Source of the DNA: UBA9715 sp003452695
GTDB lineage: Bacteria; Actinomycetota; Coriobacteriia; Coriobacteriales; Eggerthellaceae
Assembly: GCA_946625225.1 (NCBI GenBank)
Contig: CAMOTA010000018.1
Location: forward strand, 1-33,934
Direction of reading: 5' to 3'
Length of the DNA: 33,934 nucleotides
Shown: one piece after another, positions 21,212-29,500 of the stretch
Layout: every line of letters begins with the position of its first letter
How positions within the stretch are numbered: the stretch's first letter is position 1
Program-made: the position numbers and the translations under genes
Notes under the pieces: model-generated
What the model was told of the DNA's origin: nothing
The model's input: the letters and a program-made list of their open reading frames with translations, nothing else
The model's database searches: none

Positions 21212-23839
21212 GTGGCCTATTCCGACATGGATGCGCTCGGTGTTATGGGCGAAGAAGAATTGAAAGCGCTCATAAGGACCATGGGCGCTGCCTGCGATGT
21301 CGCGCGCGTGGTGGACCCGGCCACCTTCGAAGCCCGCACGCTCGACGCCGACGGCGTCGCGTTCAACGAGCCCTACACCTGCTATACGGCGCTTTGCCAC
21401 GACCGCCGTTGCGAGAACTGCATTTCCATGCGCGCCATCGAAGAGCATCGGCCCGTTTCGAAGTTCGAGTTCTGCGATGGCGATGCCTATTTCATAACGG
21501 CGCGGCCCGTCCTGTTCGAGGGGCGTCCGCATACGGTGGAGATGGTACAGAAGGTGTCCGACGACGTGGGCATCCACGAAGGTTTGGAGGACCTGCAGGA
21601 GCATATTCAGACCGAGACCGACCACGAGTTTGTAGACGGTTTCACCGGCGCCTATTCGCGCAAGTACTTCGACGACGGCCTGCATTCCATGCAGGGCCGA
21701 AAACTCGCCATCGTGAAGATTGAAAACCTGGCGCGCATAAACGAAGAGGACGGCTATCCCGCGGGCGACTTGGTGTTGAAGCGCATCGCGCACGAGATAC
21801 TCGCCAACACGCGCATCGAAGATTCGGTCGTCCATTACAAGGGCAACAAGTTCCTGGTGCAGTTCGAGGACATGGAAAGCGACGATTTCCCTGCGCTGGT
21901 CACGCGCATCTCCGAAGCGGTGAACGCCGTGACCATCGAAAGCCATCCGCACCTGCATCCCATGGTCTATGTTGCCGCCGTCGACGAGGACGGCACCTAC
22001 GGCGAGCTGGCCGAGCGGGCGCTCCAGATGCTGGCAGAGGCCGAGAAGGCAGGCAATCGCCTGGTCATCCGCAGTTCGGATGCGCACCACCACGCGCACG
22101 TCCACGCGCGTGCGGCCAGCTCGGCGGAAACACTGCACCATGCGCCCGACAAGCTTATCGTCGATGTGGACGAGCTTACCGGCCTGGCCACGTCGTCGGC
22201 CATTCGGTTGCACATCCAGCACGTCATCGAAGAACGTCACACCGGCAAAGAGGGCTACTGCGTCATCTATCTGGATGTGGAAAACTTCAAGCAGTTCAAC
22301 CGCACCTATGGCACGCAAGGCGGCGACTTGCTACTGAAGTTCATTGCGGACCAGATCCGCGAGCAGTTCCCCGAATCGCGGGCTGCGCGCATGAGCGGCG
22401 ACATCTTCGTAATCGTAACGCACGAGCCCGATGTGCGGCAGCGCCTCATGCACATCCGCGATGTGGTGGCGGCGTATCAGGACCGCATTGCCTGCGAGGT
22501 GAAGGCGGGCGTGTTTTCGCTGGACGAAGCGGCCCACGATGCCGCAGCGGCCATCGACTTGGCCAAGGTGGCCTGCGAAAGCGTGAAGGGCCGCTACGAC
22601 CTGGCCGTTCGCTTGTACGACAGCGAGCTCGACCAGGAAATAAGCATGAACGAGTACGTGGTGAACAACATCGAGCGTGCCATCGAGGAAGGGCATATCA
22701 AGATTTTCTACCAGCCCATCATCCGCGCCATGACCGGCCACGTGTGCGATTTCGAAGCGCTCAGCCGCTGGGACGACCCCGAACACGGCCTGCTTCCCCC
22801 GGCGGCCTTCATCAGCACGCTCGAGCGTTTTCACCTGATAAACAAGCTGGACGAATGCATCGTGCGTCAGGCATGCCAGCACCAGGCCGACTTGAAGGCC
22901 GCGGGCAAGCGCCTCGTGCCGATATCGGTGAACCTGTCGCGGCTAGACTTTCAGCTCGGCGATATCTTCGCCACAGTGGAAGAAGCGGTTGCCAAGGCGG
23001 GCATCCCCCGCAGCATGCTGAACATCGAGGTTACGGAAAGCGCCCTGGACGACGACGCCGAATACTTCGCCGAGCAGCTGGAGCGGTTCCGCGAGGCGGG
23101 CTACGAGGTATGGATGGACGACTTCGGCAGCGGCTACTCGTCCCTGAACCTGTTGAAGGACTATCGCTTCGACACCCTGAAGATAGACATGGCGTTCCTG
23201 GCGGGCTTCGACAACAACCCGAAATCGCGCGAGATCATCGTGACCGTGGTCGACATGGCCAAGAAGCTGGGCATTCGCACGCTCATCGAAGGCGTGGAAA
23301 CCAAGCAACAGTACCGCTTCCTGCAGCGCATAGGCTGCGAGATGTTGCAGGGCTACTATTTCGGCAAGCCGCGCCCTTACGACGAGGACACGTTCTCGGA
23401 ACTGGTCGTGGAAGACGCGCGCGAACGGGCCTACTTCGACGCGCTCGGCAGCGTGAACCTGCTCGGGCTTCCCGTCGGCGAAGGAGCTGCGGGTGCTACG
23501 GGCGATGTTACCGAGTCGGAATCGCGCAGCGCGCCGATGGCCCTCATCGAATACCGCAACGACGCATACCGCTTCCTTTCGGCAAACGAGGCCTATCTGG
23601 CGCTGATAGAGGGCATCCGCTCGGAATCGTTGGACGAAGTGCAAGAGGCCCTTTCGGGCGGCAGCCTGGCTTTCTCCGACGAACTGTACGACCAGCTGGA
23701 GGAAACCCGCACAACTGGCGCCCGCGAAACGCTGCGCATCCGCCCCGTGAACGGCGAGGAGCACCAGATTCACGTGCGCCACATCGCCACCGGCCCCGGC
23801 GCGCACGCCTTCATGGTCATGCCCGTCCTGATTGCCTAG
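21212..23839 (+). CDS. Double-GGDEF/EAL signalling protein with Cys-rich sensor domain
   Basis: An 875-residue soluble protein. Residues 1-120 form a PAS/PocR-like sensory domain with four cysteines in C-x4-C-x4-C-x2-C spacing (CYTALCHDRRCENC, 57-70), a possible metal or redox site. The first GGDEF-like domain (138-290) has GNKFL and the second (318-470) has SGDIF where GG(D/E)EF is expected; both probably lack cyclase activity. The EAL domain (480-730) is well preserved: FEALSRW, VNLSRLDF, IEVTES, MDDFGSGYSS, KIDM, LIEGVET and QGYYFGKP. The remaining 140 residues look like a PAS-type sensor (MALIEYRNDAYRFLSANEAY). Likely role: regulated c-di-GMP hydrolysis. GTG 21212 follows AAGGAG at a good distance. 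It ends at convergent palindromes shared with the minus-strand SRAP gene. Confidence 0.9.
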   Translation: MAYSDMDALGVMGEEELKALIRTMGAACDVARVVDPATFEARTLDADGVAFNEPYTCYTALCHDRRCENCISMRAIEEHRPVSKFEFCDGDAYFITARPVLFEGRPHTVEMVQKVSDDVGIHEGLEDLQEHIQTETDHEFVDGFTGAYSRKYFDDGLHSMQGRKLAIVKIENLARINEEDGYPAGDLVLKRIAHEILANTRIEDSVVHYKGNKFLVQFEDMESDDFPALVTRISEAVNAVTIESHPHLHPMVYVAAVDEDGTYGELAERALQMLAEAEKAGNRLVIRSSDAHHHAHVHARAASSAETLHHAPDKLIVDVDELTGLATSSAIRLHIQHVIEERHTGKEGYCVIYLDVENFKQFNRTYGTQGGDLLLKFIADQIREQFPESRAARMSGDIFVIVTHEPDVRQRLMHIRDVVAAYQDRIACEVKAGVFSLDEAAHDAAAAIDLAKVACESVKGRYDLAVRLYDSELDQEISMNEYVVNNIERAIEEGHIKIFYQPIIRAMTGHVCDFEALSRWDDPEHGLLPPAAFISTLERFHLINKLDECIVRQACQHQADLKAAGKRLVPISVNLSRLDFQLGDIFATVEEAVAKAGIPRSMLNIEVTESALDDDAEYFAEQLERFREAGYEVWMDDFGSGYSSLNLLKDYRFDTLKIDMAFLAGFDNNPKSREIIVTVVDMAKKLGIRTLIEGVETKQQYRFLQRIGCEMLQGYYFGKPRPYDEDTFSELVVEDARERAYFDALGSVNLLGLPVGEGAAGATGDVTESESRSAPMALIEYRNDAYRFLSANEAYLALIEGIRSESLDEVQEALSGGSLAFSDELYDQLEETRTTGARETLRIRPVNGEEHQIHVRHIATGPGAHAFMVMPVLIA

Positions 23840-23849
23840 GATGATGCGC

Positions 23850-23949
23850 GATACATTGCCTTTGAGGTAACGTATCATTGCACAGGGCGTGCACGCAGGC
23901 TGAAGAGGGCTGGCGGGATGGTACGTTACCTCTGAGATAACGTACCATC
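23850..23949. terminator. Two related hairpins between convergent genes
   Basis: Hairpin one (23850-23876) is GATACATTGCC...GGTAACGTATC with wobble pairs. Hairpin two (23917-23928 with 23938-23949) is a perfect 12-bp stem, GATGGTACGTTA. Both contain versions of GGTAACGTA and a T-GAG loop, so they look like copies of one unit. They lie between a plus-strand stop and the minus-strand SRAP stop and could act as a bidirectional terminator. Confidence 0.65.
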
Positions 23950-24599
23950 TAGAACAACGAGAGCTGCTCGGGGGAGTGTGTGGGTGCGGCTGCGTCCAGC
24001 TCGGCGCGCGCGGATAATTGCAAGGTGGAGCGATCGGCCAAGCCGGCCAGGTCCGCCGCGTTGCCTTCCAGCCAGATGGGCGCCTCGTGCGCGTGCAGCA
24101 AGAGCGGCATGCGCGGATGCACGGGAGCAACGTGCGCATTGGGCTCGCACGTAACGACCGAACACCGACCATGCGCCTGCACGCCCGCCATCAGCAGCGC
24201 TTCGCCATCCGGCGATTCGAAAGCGTAGGGGCGTTTCACGGGCTTGCCGGTGCGGGGGCTGATCGCCTTTTCGCTGCGGTGCGGTTCGAAGAACGCGGCT
24301 GCCGGCACGATGCAGCGCCCGGTTTCCATCGCCTCGCGCCAGATCGCCGAGCCGCCGAGCGCCGATTCGATGCGCGTGTTGAAGACGGGCTGCTTGCTCC
24401 ATTCCACTTCGAAACCCCACAGCGGTTCGTCCACGCGCAGCGCTCCTGGTTGGCCGGAAATCGCAGGCACGCGGCTGCCGGGAAACGCCTGTGCACGCGG
24501 GGTGCCTGCGACCAAGCGCCGCAGCACTTCGCCGCGCTCGACGGCCGTCACGACCTCGCGCACCTCTTCGATTGTCAGCATGGTGTAACGGGCGCACAT
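23949..24599 (-). CDS. SRAP-domain protein (HMCES/YedK-like, DNA abasic-site protection)
   Basis: A 216-residue protein starting Met-Cys-Ala-Arg-Tyr; Cys2 becomes the N-terminal nucleophile that forms a thiazolidine crosslink with abasic sites in single-stranded DNA. Other family features are visible: PLWGFEVEW (the usual WGL.P.W strand), NTRIESA with the conserved Asn and Arg, CIVPAAAFFEPHR where the Glu follows FF instead of the common FYEW, and PVHPRMPLLL with the catalytic His. Length fits the family (about 220). It is the last of three minus-strand genes after alanine racemase and glutaredoxin, with a hairpin between it and glutaredoxin. The family is secure; the loss of the Trp after Glu is a minor variation. 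Confidence 0.9.
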   Translation of the reverse strand: MCARYTMLTIEEVREVVTAVERGEVLRRLVAGTPRAQAFPGSRVPAISGQPGALRVDEPLWGFEVEWSKQPVFNTRIESALGGSAIWREAMETGRCIVPAAAFFEPHRSEKAISPRTGKPVKRPYAFESPDGEALLMAGVQAHGRCSVVTCEPNAHVAPVHPRMPLLLHAHEAPIWLEGNAADLAGLADRSTLQLSARAELDAAAPTHSPEQLSLF

Positions 24600-24637
24600 G
24601 GCAGGTGAATCCCCGTTTCCTCGTGAAGTCAGCCGTG

Positions 24638-24672
24638 CAATGAGTCGGGAGAAACGATCTTCCGACTCATTG
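24638..24672. terminator. Hairpin between the glutaredoxin and SRAP genes
   Basis: CAATGAGTCGG at 24638-24648 pairs perfectly with CCGACTCATTG at 24662-24672, around a 13-base loop. It lies 20 bases downstream (minus strand) of the glutaredoxin stop and 38 bases before the SRAP start. No clear T-run follows on either side. ATGAGT is also found in the arms of the 5238-5333 repeat. Confidence 0.5.
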
Positions 24673-24692
24673 ACCGACGTACAGAGAACCGT

Positions 24693-24935
24693 CTAGCTGC
24701 GCAGGCCGTCCAGATAGGCGATTATGTCGTCGGATTCGTACAGCGCCTTGCCGTCGACGATCAGACAGGGCGACTGCACCTTGCCGCCGATGGCGCGCAA
24801 ATCATCTGCGTTCGTGCCCTCGGCAACGCTGCGGTGCTCCAGCTCGATGCCCGCCTGCGCAAGGAACCGATCGACCTTCATGCAATAGGGGCATCCGGGT
24901 TTCACGTACAAGTACATGTTGTCGAAATCTGCCAT
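24693..24935 (-). CDS. Glutaredoxin-like thiol-disulfide oxidoreductase
   Basis: An 80-residue thioredoxin-fold protein with VKPGCPYCMKV, the active-site Cys15-Pro-Tyr-Cys18. GKVQSPCLIVDGKALYESDD contains the cis-Pro preceded by Ser (the SP in place of the common TVP) and the ESDDI helix start typical of glutaredoxins. ATG 24933-24935 was chosen because an AAAGGA site lies about 10 bases upstream; an in-frame ATG 9 bases earlier abuts the ribosome site. The single-domain size is typical of bacterial glutaredoxins. It is downstream of alanine racemase with a 77-base gap and may be co-transcribed. Reductant could be glutathione-like or another thiol, which cannot be told from sequence. Confidence 0.88.
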   Translation of the reverse strand: MADFDNMYLYVKPGCPYCMKVDRFLAQAGIELEHRSVAEGTNADDLRAIGGKVQSPCLIVDGKALYESDDIIAYLDGLRS

Positions 24936-25012
24936 GATTTCCATCCTTTCCCGTTCAAGGATGCATTGGCCTTCAACGGGCAATGCATCGTTCGGTTGCT
25001 TGGTGCATGCTG

Positions 25013-26182
25013 CTACAGGCGCAACAGCAGCTCGCGTTCGATTACCTGCCCGCCTTGCACGTAGATGCGGGGGACGCGCTTGCTCACAGCGCAGACCAGC
25101 TCGTAGGGAATGGTGCCGGCAGCGGCGGCCATTTTCTCGACGGGGTTCTGCTTGCCGAATATCTCCACTTCCGAGCCCACGCCCACCGACATCTTGTCGG
25201 TCAGGTCGATCATGCACATGTCCATGCAGATGCGTCCGCATTGCTGCGCGGGGCCTTCTGCGGTCATGACCACCGCCTTGTTCGAAAGCGAGCGCAGGAA
25301 CCCGTCCGCATAGCCATAGGGCAGCACGCCCATGCGCGTCTTCTTCGTGGTGGTGAAGGTGCCGCCGTAGCTTATCTTCGTGCCGGCCGGATACGACTTT
25401 ATGGTCTGCACGGCTGTCTTCAGCGACATGACCGGCTGCAGTCCCAGCTCGTGTGCGAAATCACCGTATCCGTACAGCAGAAGACCGGGGCGCACCATGT
25501 CCAGATGAGTCCACGGATAGCGCGCCGTGGCACCGGTGTTGGCGCAATGCCGCAGGGCAAACGTTTTGCCCCAGGCCTGCTCAACGGCGTCTATCACCTC
25601 TTTGAACAGGCGGTACTGGTGTTCGGTGTAGGCAAGCGCGTCGTCGCCTTCCTCGTCGGACATGGCGAAATGGGTGAAGATGCCCTCGGGCGCGAGACCT
25701 GGCATGTTGCAGGCGTCCACGATGCCCTGGATGCCCCGTTCGAAGTGGTCGGCTTCGCACAGGTAGCCCAAGCGCGACATGCCCGTGTCCACCTTTATAT
25801 GCACCTTCAGGTTTCTGCCCAGGCGCGCTGCCTCCTCCGAATAGTTCCGCGCCTTGGCCTCGCAGGTGACCGCTTGGGTAATGTCGTGGTCTATAAGCTT
25901 TTCCACTTGGTCCTTGGGCGTGTGGCCCAAAATGAGGATAGGCATGGAAATGCCGTTGTGGCGCAATTCTATGGCTTCGTCGGCGCTGCTCACGGCCAGG
26001 TAGTCGGCGCCTAGTTCCTGCAGCCGCTTGCTCACGCGCACCGACCCGTGCCCGTAGGCGTCTGCCTTCACGATGCCCATGAACTTCACGTCCTCGCCAA
26101 CGTGAGCCTTCAGTGCGCGATAGTTGTGTGCGAGCGTGTCCAGGTCGATAATCGCCCAGGTTCTTCTCAGGTCGGATGCCAC
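25013..26182 (-). CDS. alr: Alanine racemase
   Basis: A 389-residue fold-type III PLP enzyme that makes D-alanine for peptidoglycan. MGIVKADAYGHG contains Lys39, which binds PLP, and KISYGGTFTT carries the second catalytic base Tyr272. VDTGMSRLG, DMVRPGLLLYGY, LPYGYADGFLR and GRICMDMCMIDLT are all standard family motifs. Length equals the family norm when started at GTG 26182, which has AAGGTGG a few bases upstream; the longer frame to 26299 adds a basic, non-homologous extension and covers a hairpin. Glutaredoxin and SRAP genes follow on the same strand. A 10-bp inverted repeat lies in the leader. Confidence 0.95.
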   Translation of the reverse strand: MASDLRRTWAIIDLDTLAHNYRALKAHVGEDVKFMGIVKADAYGHGSVRVSKRLQELGADYLAVSSADEAIELRHNGISMPILILGHTPKDQVEKLIDHDITQAVTCEAKARNYSEEAARLGRNLKVHIKVDTGMSRLGYLCEADHFERGIQGIVDACNMPGLAPEGIFTHFAMSDEEGDDALAYTEHQYRLFKEVIDAVEQAWGKTFALRHCANTGATARYPWTHLDMVRPGLLLYGYGDFAHELGLQPVMSLKTAVQTIKSYPAGTKISYGGTFTTTKKTRMGVLPYGYADGFLRSLSNKAVVMTAEGPAQQCGRICMDMCMIDLTDKMSVGVGSEVEIFGKQNPVEKMAAAAGTIPYELVCAVSKRVPRIYVQGGQVIERELLLRL

Positions 26183-26261
26183 GTTTGCCACCTTCCGCCT
26201 TCCGCAATCTCGTTGCCGCCTATGGTACTGCAATCCGAAGCGCCGCGCGACACGTCCCGAG

Positions 26262-26290
26262 CGAAACACGGTATCCGATTCCGTGTTTCG
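26262..26290 (-). promoter_or_regulatory. Inverted repeat in the alanine racemase leader
   Basis: CGAAACACGG (26262-26271) and CCGTGTTTCG (26281-26290) are perfectly complementary with a 9-base spacer, 80 bases before the alr start. It may be an operator or a leader hairpin. The rest of 26183-26546 contains the palindrome at 26317-26349, a short GCCCT-ATT-AGGGC hairpin near 26302, and the terminator at 26452-26485, but no gene. Confidence 0.45.
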
Positions 26291-26316
26291 TTTGGCCATG
26301 GCCCTATTAGGGCGCG

Positions 26317-26349
26317 GATGTGGAAAAGGGTCAGACCCTTTTCCACATC
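26317..26349. repeat. 33-base perfect palindrome (GGGTCAGACCC core)
   Basis: GATGTGGAAAAGGGTC at 26317-26332 is perfectly complementary to 26334-26349 around a single central A. The AAAAGGGTCAGACCCTTTT core resembles widely dispersed bacterial REP-type palindromes. It lies between alr and the end of the surface-protein gene, both on the minus strand. The run of A/T inside the arms could give some termination on either strand. Confidence 0.7.
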
Positions 26350-26451
26350 GCGTACGCCATCGGCGCAGCGCGGAGATTCGTCCCGTGCGCTGGCCTGGAC
26401 GGACAGGTTCGGGCCAGTGTGAATGGTGTTTCGCTCGGCTCTGAAAACACT

Positions 26452-26485
26452 AGCCGCACCGAAGGGGCGGTCCTTCGGTGCGGCT
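26452..26485 (-). terminator. Rho-independent terminator of the surface-protein gene
   Basis: A perfect 14-bp stem (AGCCGCACCGAAGG, arms 26452-26465 and 26472-26485) has a 6-base loop. On the minus strand it is followed by TAGTGTTTT. It lies 61 bases beyond the minus-strand stop of the large surface protein and most likely ends its transcript. Confidence 0.8.
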
Positions 26486-26546
26486 CTTGCGCACTGTTCC
26501 CTGTGGGGAGGGGTGGGGCTAGCCTAGTTGCCCACTCGCTTGCTTG

Positions 26547-29500
26547 CTAGCGGCTGCGCCTGCGGGCGAACACTGCCACGCCGAGCCCGGCAATTGCAAC
26601 AAGGCCAAGCGCCCAGGGGATGGCCTGGTCGCCCGTGCTGGGCACAGAGCCCTTTGTGGGCGTCGTCGAAGACGGCGTGCTCGGGGAGGGCTTTGTCGGG
26701 GTGGGCGTCGGAGTCGGATTCGGCTTCGTCGGATCGGGCTTGGGGACCAGATTCGCCTTCTTCACCCACTGCGCCACGAGCGTGACCTTGCTGTCGGGCC
26801 CTTGCTCCCGCAGGTAATTCATGAAATCCCGCGGGTCGCTGAAGAGAAGGTCGTTGCCGTCGGCGTCCTTCAGGTACTTGCCGTCTTCGCCCTTGGCCTT
26901 GAAGCCCACGAAGTCGTAGCCGTCGCGCGTGAAGCTGTTGCGCTTCGATTCCGCGGTGCTGTCGTCGCTGGTGAACTTCTGGTCGGTCATCGTGCCCACA
27001 CCGCCGTTGGCGTCGTAGGTTATGGTGTATTTCCATGGCTTCCATGTGGCCTTGTAGGTAACGTTGCCGTCGTCGTCCACTTCGCGGTCCCATCCGTCGA
27101 AGTCGTAGCCGTCGCGCGTCGGATTGCCAGGTGCCGAAGGCTCGGTGCGGTCGTCGTTGAACGGCAGCCAATCCTGTATTACGCGTCCCGTTGCCGGGTC
27201 GATGTAGGTAACCTCCGGCAGCTTCTCGTACAACGGCGTGAACACGACGTTGCCGGTTACCACCACGCTCTTCGGATCGTCGGTCTTGCCGGTTTCAACC
27301 GTGCCGTCCTTCTTGGTAATGGTGTAGGTGTATGTTCCCGTGAACTTGTAGCCATCGTCGGGCGTGACGGTGTTGCCGCCGCGCACCTTTTCGCCGTAGG
27401 GCACGCCTGTCTGGTCGCCCTTGCCGTCGCTCTTGCCGTTCGAACCGTTCTTGTATACGACCGTGTAGGAGTCTTTCTTGTATACGATTTCGTCGGTTAT
27501 GTCGTCGCTGTCGCCCGTAACCGTTTCGCCCGTGCTCTTCGGCTTATGGGGGGTGTATCCCGCGACGTCGGGTGCATTCCAGTCTTCGAAGGTCTTCTTG
27601 CCCCAGGCGGGCCAGGTAATCTCGCCGGTGTCGGGGTTAACCGTGCCCTCGCGCTCGAACTTCAGCGTTTGGGTGGTAACAAGCGGGTTGCCCTTGGAAT
27701 CCAGCACGGGGCTGCCGTCCTCGTATACGTGCGTAATCGTCTTGGTAACGGTGCTTGCCTCAGTATTCTCGATGCTGGTGGGAGTGTAGGTTCCCGTGGC
27801 CGTTTCGCCCAGGGTGTCGGTAGCGCGCACCGTGGCAGGCGTGGGCGTGCCCACGAAGTCGGGGTCGGGCGTGTACGTTACTTTGCCCGTCTCGGTGTCT
27901 ATCGTATAGCTGCCCACTTCCTTTCCGTCCGCATCGTAGGCGGGAAGCTTCTTCACCACTTTGCCGTCTTTGTCCACCAGCTCGTACTTCTCGATAGTGC
28001 CCGTGCCCTTGGTGAAGGGGGGCGTGCCCGTTTGCACGGCGCCCTTTGGCCCAAACGACGTCTTGTGCGACCCTGCGGGCGGGTTCGGCGAATACACCAC
28101 CGTAACGTCCTTCACCTTGTCTATTTGGTCGTACGTAAGCTTGTCGAAGCCGGGCACCAGTTCGCTCGAGGGGTTCCAGCCTTCTATCTCGGGGCTTTCC
28201 ACATCGTCTAGCGTGCTCTTGGTCAGCTTCCAGTCGCCCCAGACGGGCTCGTGCGTTTCGGGATCGAGCCCCGTTGCCGTGCGCGTGAACGTGGTCGATT
28301 GGGGAACATCGGGTGCCGCCGTGGATCCGTCGGTCGAATAGATGTAGTGAATGGTGCGCGACACGGTGTCGGTCTCGGTGTCGTCGACCACGTGCGGCTG
28401 GTACTTCGCGTCCGTGGTGAAGCCGTTCCCGTCGGTGGCATGCAGCTTGGCCGGCGCCGGGTCGCCCACGAAGTCGTCGTTGGGCTTGAAGGTTACGGTG
28501 CCGTTGTCGTTCAGGGTGTAGGTGCCAATCTTGTCGCCATGTTCGTCGAGCGCATCGACCGTCTTCGCGTTGGTGGGCTTGTTCGTTTTCGGGTCGATGA
28601 ACTGAATCGTTTCGATGTCGGCCGTGCCCTTTTCAAACGATGGCGTGCCGGTTTGCTGCTGGCCCCTCAGGCCCCAGGTTTCATCGTCGACCGGCGTGGG
28701 CGGCCGTTGCGTGTTGGTTATGCTGCCCTGGTCGAGCGCCTTGTCGGTGGCATCGCCGCCGTAGACCGGCGCCTCGTAGTTGGCAAGCTTGGTTTCCTTC
28801 ACGCTGTACACGGCCTTGCGCACGCCTTCTGCGCTCCCGACGTACTTGGGAATGTTGTGCCACGTGAAGGTGGTGGTCACCTTGCCGTCCGTGCTCGTGC
28901 CGTTCTTGGTTTCCAAGATTCCCACTTCGGCGTCGCCGGTCTTCACGTACGGCTCGGCGGCCGCGGGCTGCAGCTTGAGATTGCCGCTGTCGGCAACTTT
29001 CACGTCGTTTTCGAAGAGGGTGTAGGCGTCCTTCAACTTGGCGGCATCGCCGTCGCCGTGTTCTGTGGCAGGCGCATCGTCCCAGATCTTCACCACCGTG
29101 AAGTCGCCGAGCGCAAGCTCGTTTGTCAGCTCGCCCCGATAAGTATCCACTTCCACCTTGTCGGCGCCTTGGCCCACCTCGGTTTTCAGGTCCTTGTCCA
29201 TCTTGCTCCAAGCAACCTCGTCGGCGCTTGCAGTGTATCCGACCAGGCCTGCTGCTTCCTTGTCCTTTTCAACGAGCATCGTTCCCGCTGCATCCAGCGT
29301 CTCGCGCACGGTGTACTGCACGACCGCGCCGTTCGGGGTGGTCTTCACGAGCTCGTTCACCCAATAGGTAATGCCGTTGCTGGCAGGATAGGATCCGTCG
29401 TCTGCTTGGGTGTAGGTAATGCGCTGGCCGCTTGCATCCTGCAGGGGGATGTCGGCCAGCTTCGCAACCACTTGGACGTTTTCCTGGCCGGCATCGTAGG

